The notes under the pieces: generated by a model
Seen by the model: only the letters and a program-made list of their open reading frames with translations
Told to the model about the DNA's origin: nothing
Database searches by the model: none
Assembly: GCA_033763735.1 (NCBI GenBank)
Contig: JANRJY010000064.1
Location: forward strand, 16,192 to 80,191
Reading direction: 5' to 3'
Length of the DNA stretch: 64,000 nucleotides
DNA from: JANRJY01 sp033763735
GTDB lineage: Bacteria; Bacteroidota; Bacteroidia; Cytophagales; UBA9547
Part shown: one piece after another, positions 61,472-64,000 of the stretch
How the letters are laid out: each line of letters begins with the position of its first letter
Position numbering within the stretch: position 1 is the stretch's first letter
Made by a program: the position numbers and the translations under genes

Positions 61472-62737
61472 ATGAAAACTCAGGAAGAGTTATTGGTTGA
61501 ATGTAAGCGATTGGTGGAGCAAAAATTTGCTCAAGGGGATGCACATTTATGGAAAAACGAACACTATCTAGCCTTAAGTAAAGACATTCAGGAGGTCACA
61601 AAAATTTATATTAGTGCCGATACCTTAAAAAGAATATTTGGCAAAAGGAAATTTGCGCTGCCCCAACCTGCCACACGTAATGCATTGGTAGCATACATTG
61701 GATACAAAGACTGGGTTGAATTCAGCAAAAGCTACAATTTACATTATTCGGTTGATACGTTGCCGACCCACTCAAGTACACGATTTAATTTGAATTGGAA
61801 TAAACTTGGGTTTCCTTTTCTGATTTTGGTACTAACAATCATTGGTACTTATTTTTTCATTTATCCCAATCTTAAAGGAAATATACAGCTTACCGTCACC
61901 AACACGCAAGGCAAAGCTCCATTGTATACACACTTTAGGTTTCAAAGCGAAGGACTGTTCTTACCGGATTCATTTACATTAATGTTGGGTTACAATGATT
62001 GGTTATTCCCCCACCCCGTATCTAAAATAACGCTTCCTTCTACCGTAAAGGAATTTAACGAAAGCTATCAAGCTCCTGATTATCACAAAGTCAAACTAAT
62101 AGCAGCAGGCAAAACGATAGATTCGGCTTATGTATATCCTACTGCCGACAAATGGCTCGCTTTGGCAGGATATCCTTTTAGTTATTTTGAAATTGTAGAT
62201 TTTAAGAAACAAAACGGCTATATCACCATTGATACAAACTATTTGAGAGAATTGCAATACACGGAAATCAAGCACTACATAACAGAGTTCAGATATTTCA
62301 ATCCAATGAAAATCAATGGTGATGCATTGGAAGGAGAAGCCACCATAGAATTAAATGAACATACCGGAGGAAAGTCATGTTTTGATGCTTATTTTGATGT
62401 TGTTTGTGAAAGAGGAAATATCAGTCTACAATTTTTGCAACCCGGATGCGAGAAGTTTTCGCATTTTGAACTTTCAGAGGTAAAATTAGACGGTAGGTAT
62501 ACAGATTTAAGTGTTTTTGGGATAGATTTCAATCAACCTCGTACGATTAAAATGAAATCACAAAACAATGTTTTGTTTACATATTTGGACAATCAATTAA
62601 TCCATCAACATACTTACAAACAGGCACTTGGTCAAGTCAAGGGCATAAGAATCAAATTTAAAGGAATTGGAAAATTGTATCAAATAAAGCTCAAGGATAT
62701 CAATTCAGGAGAAGTATATGAAGAAGGTTTTGAATAA
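61472..62737 (+). CDS. Single-pass membrane protein with an N-terminal putative DNA-binding domain
   Basis: In the 421-residue protein, residues 1-90 look like a small helical DNA-binding-type domain seen in Bacteroidota (ISADTLKRIFGKRKFALPQP, NALVAYIGYKDWVEF). One membrane helix follows at about 112-131 (GFPFLILVLTIIGTYFFI). The outer part has a PKD-like beta domain (about 137-225) and a second beta-rich region to the end, which may bind a carbohydrate. It diverges from the DUF2231/cytochrome operon with a 144-base gap, so it may sense a substrate outside and regulate that operon. This is inference. Confidence 0.72.
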   Translation: MKTQEELLVECKRLVEQKFAQGDAHLWKNEHYLALSKDIQEVTKIYISADTLKRIFGKRKFALPQPATRNALVAYIGYKDWVEFSKSYNLHYSVDTLPTHSSTRFNLNWNKLGFPFLILVLTIIGTYFFIYPNLKGNIQLTVTNTQGKAPLYTHFRFQSEGLFLPDSFTLMLGYNDWLFPHPVSKITLPSTVKEFNESYQAPDYHKVKLIAAGKTIDSAYVYPTADKWLALAGYPFSYFEIVDFKKQNGYITIDTNYLRELQYTEIKHYITEFRYFNPMKINGDALEGEATIELNEHTGGKSCFDAYFDVVCERGNISLQFLQPGCEKFSHFELSEVKLDGRYTDLSVFGIDFNQPRTIKMKSQNNVLFTYLDNQLIHQHTYKQALGQVKGIRIKFKGIGKLYQIKLKDINSGEVYEEGFE

Positions 62738-62784
62738 ATTCAAATACTTTTCTCTCGATTTGCAACGGACTATTCTTATATTAT

Positions 62785-62873
62785 TTCCTTTTTAAAAAGA
62801 AACTTTTTATAATTATTTCCTTTTAAAAAAGAAACTTTTTAATATTTTATCCTTTTTAAAAAGAAACTTTTCG
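62785..62873. repeat. Three tandem repeats with a 32-base period upstream of the AAA ATPase
   Basis: Copies begin at 62785, 62817 and 62849, each about 25 bases with the core CCTTTTTAAAAAGAAACTTTT. The exact 32-base spacing is about three helical turns, putting the copies on the same face. The third abuts the -7 box at 62874. Each copy contains the small palindrome CTTTTTAAAAAG. This fits a regulator-binding array or an iteron-like element. Confidence 0.9.
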
Positions 62874-62881
62874 TATTTTTG
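62874..62881 (+). promoter_or_regulatory. -7 promoter box of the second AAA ATPase (TATTTTTG)
   Basis: An exact TAnnTTTG match 20 bases before the ATG at 62901, directly after the three repeats. Confidence 0.55.
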
Positions 62882-62900
62882 TATAAATAAAAAGGGGGAA

Positions 62901-64000
62901 ATGCTAGATAAACAGAAACTTCAAAAGATAATAGCAGATTATCATTCAAAACCGCCCAAGAAGCTGATAGAAAGGGATTTGTCATTACCTGAAGATATAA
63001 ATAAGATAGTAACCGTAATAGGTCCTAGAAGAAGTGGCAAAACCGCAACCATAGAGCACATGGCTGAAACATTAAGAGTTAACGGTTTAAAAAACAGCCA
63101 GATACTTTATCTAAACTTTGAAGATGAACGATTAGTCCTTAACTCAGATGATTTGGATACGATATTACAAGTTTATGCCGAAATGTACCCTGCTCAGGAT
63201 TTGGCAAACTGTTACTTTATGTTTGATGAAATACAAAACATAAACGGTTGGGAAAAATTTGTACGCAGGTTATATGACACTGTTAGCTCCCATGTGTACA
63301 TAACAGGCTCAAATTCAAAGCTTTTGAGCACAGAAATAGCCACTGAATTGCGTGGACGTACTCTTACTTTTGAATTATTACCCCTCTCTTTCAACGAATA
63401 TCTTCGATTTAAAAAAATAGATTCTACGTTGGAAACCACAGCAAATCATGCAAAAATCCAAACAGCATTTCGAGATTTTATGAAATATGGCGGATTTCCA
63501 GAAATAGCCCTATTGCCCGAAGAATATCACAAGAATATTCTTCAAGATTATTTCAATGTAATGATATACCGCGACATGATAGAACGCTATCAATTTGGCA
63601 ATGTGCATGTGCTAAAATATTTTCTTAAGCGAATGTTCGAATCGGTTGGAAAGCCCTTCTCTGTAAACAAAGTGTTTAATGACCTTAAATCGCAAAATTA
63701 TAATATCGGCAAAAACAAATTGTATCAATTTCTGGATGCTGCTAATACGATTTACATGTGTGCAGGTGTACATAAATACAGCCAATCGGTACTCAAACAA
63801 GAACTCAGCGAAAAAAAATACTACGCCATTGATATAGGATTACTTCAAGCACTAACATTCGAATTCAGCAATGACTTTGGAAGTATTCTTGAGAATACTG
63901 TAATACTTGAATTGCTCAAAAGGGGGCACAAACTATTTTATTTTAAAGACAAAAAAGAATGTGACATCATCATACAAAACAATGATGGCACACTTACTCC
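62901..64000 (+). CDS. AAA ATPase of the DUF4143 family, cut by the window end
   Basis: An open frame runs from ATG 62901 to the last base, about 366 residues. The Walker A motif is IGPRRSGKTATIE, and Walker B is YFMFDEIQN. ITGSNSKLLSTEIATELRGR and LLPLSFNEYLRFK are the AAA_14 signatures. DUF4143 begins near YGGFPEIALLPEEYH, and the C-terminal nuclease-like motif starts at KECDIIIQN. It is related to but clearly different from the protein at 46111-47418. It is preceded by a 32-base-period triple repeat. Confidence 0.9.
   Translation, partial: MLDKQKLQKIIADYHSKPPKKLIERDLSLPEDINKIVTVIGPRRSGKTATIEHMAETLRVNGLKNSQILYLNFEDERLVLNSDDLDTILQVYAEMYPAQDLANCYFMFDEIQNINGWEKFVRRLYDTVSSHVYITGSNSKLLSTEIATELRGRTLTFELLPLSFNEYLRFKKIDSTLETTANHAKIQTAFRDFMKYGGFPEIALLPEEYHKNILQDYFNVMIYRDMIERYQFGNVHVLKYFLKRMFESVGKPFSVNKVFNDLKSQNYNIGKNKLYQFLDAANTIYMCAGVHKYSQSVLKQELSEKKYYAIDIGLLQALTFEFSNDFGSILENTVILELLKRGHKLFYFKDKKECDIIIQNNDGTLT

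Overview
The window is chromosomal DNA from a member of the Bacteroidota. It is AT-rich. Several genes are preceded by the Bacteroidota -7 promoter box TAnnTTTG, and Shine-Dalgarno sequences are largely absent. Other lineage signs are T9SS-type secretion signals (C-terminal sorting domain on the 27002-30466 protein), an eno-ftsB pair, a 7TMR-DISM histidine kinase, the rpsU/xerC/hpf neighbourhood and a TPR/outer-membrane barrel pair. I cannot place it below phylum with confidence. I see no tRNA, rRNA or CRISPR array.

Layout. 1-1834: start of a large secreted protein, then a GIY-YIG gene set between palindromic TCATTGCGA repeats. 1835-3815: glycosyltransferase and LpxH-like phosphatase. 4390-7789: eno, ftsB-like gene, orphan histidine kinase, RluA-type pseudouridine synthase. 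8002-12977: secreted protein, DinB, gcvH, a lone nuoN, yqeY, cvpA and uridine kinase. 13274-17911: secreted nuclease, then a GntR-type regulator divergent from a rhamnulose-phosphate aldolase/dehydrogenase fusion, with a perfect 13-7-13 inverted repeat between them. 17997-24567: SDR protein, MORN-repeat protein, a pentameric ligand-gated ion channel homologue, MarR, nucleotide-sugar dehydrogenase and a 7TMR-DISM kinase. 24937-32720: hpf and xerC, then a ~4 kb insert with a giant FG-GAP/SprB/T9SS protein flanked by direct repeats that include a second copy of the rpsU 3' end, then rpsU, rpsB, rpsI and rplM.

32878-34571: SPOR protein and M20 amidohydrolase. 34688-41291 and 54162-61327: two operons of the type best known from Planctomycetes (PVC-type cytochromes, DUF1501, DUF1549/1553, Tat-exported glycosidase-like and TIM-barrel proteins, nitrilase). 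The second faces a membrane-anchored putative DNA-binding regulator. 41787-45873: TPR protein, TPR/beta-barrel protein and a urea-transporter/M23-peptidase fusion as one overlapping operon. 47725-52365: VOC protein, Orn/Lys/Arg decarboxylase and ATP-grasp enzyme, which look like a small pathway for modifying an amino acid or polyamine. 52392-54134: a REP-associated transposase between palindromes, then a toxin-antitoxin pair (DUF6922-like plus AbiEii) in which both genes are frameshifted by -1 at homopolymers. Two DUF4143-type AAA ATPases lie at 46111-47418 and 62901 to the window end. The first lies between direct repeats; the second sits behind three 32-base-period repeats.

The most noteworthy items are the rpsU-tail duplication, the doubly frameshifted toxin-antitoxin pair, the urea transporter/M23 operon, the two palindrome-plus-nuclease systems, the ion channel homologue and the decarboxylase/ATP-grasp/VOC cassette.
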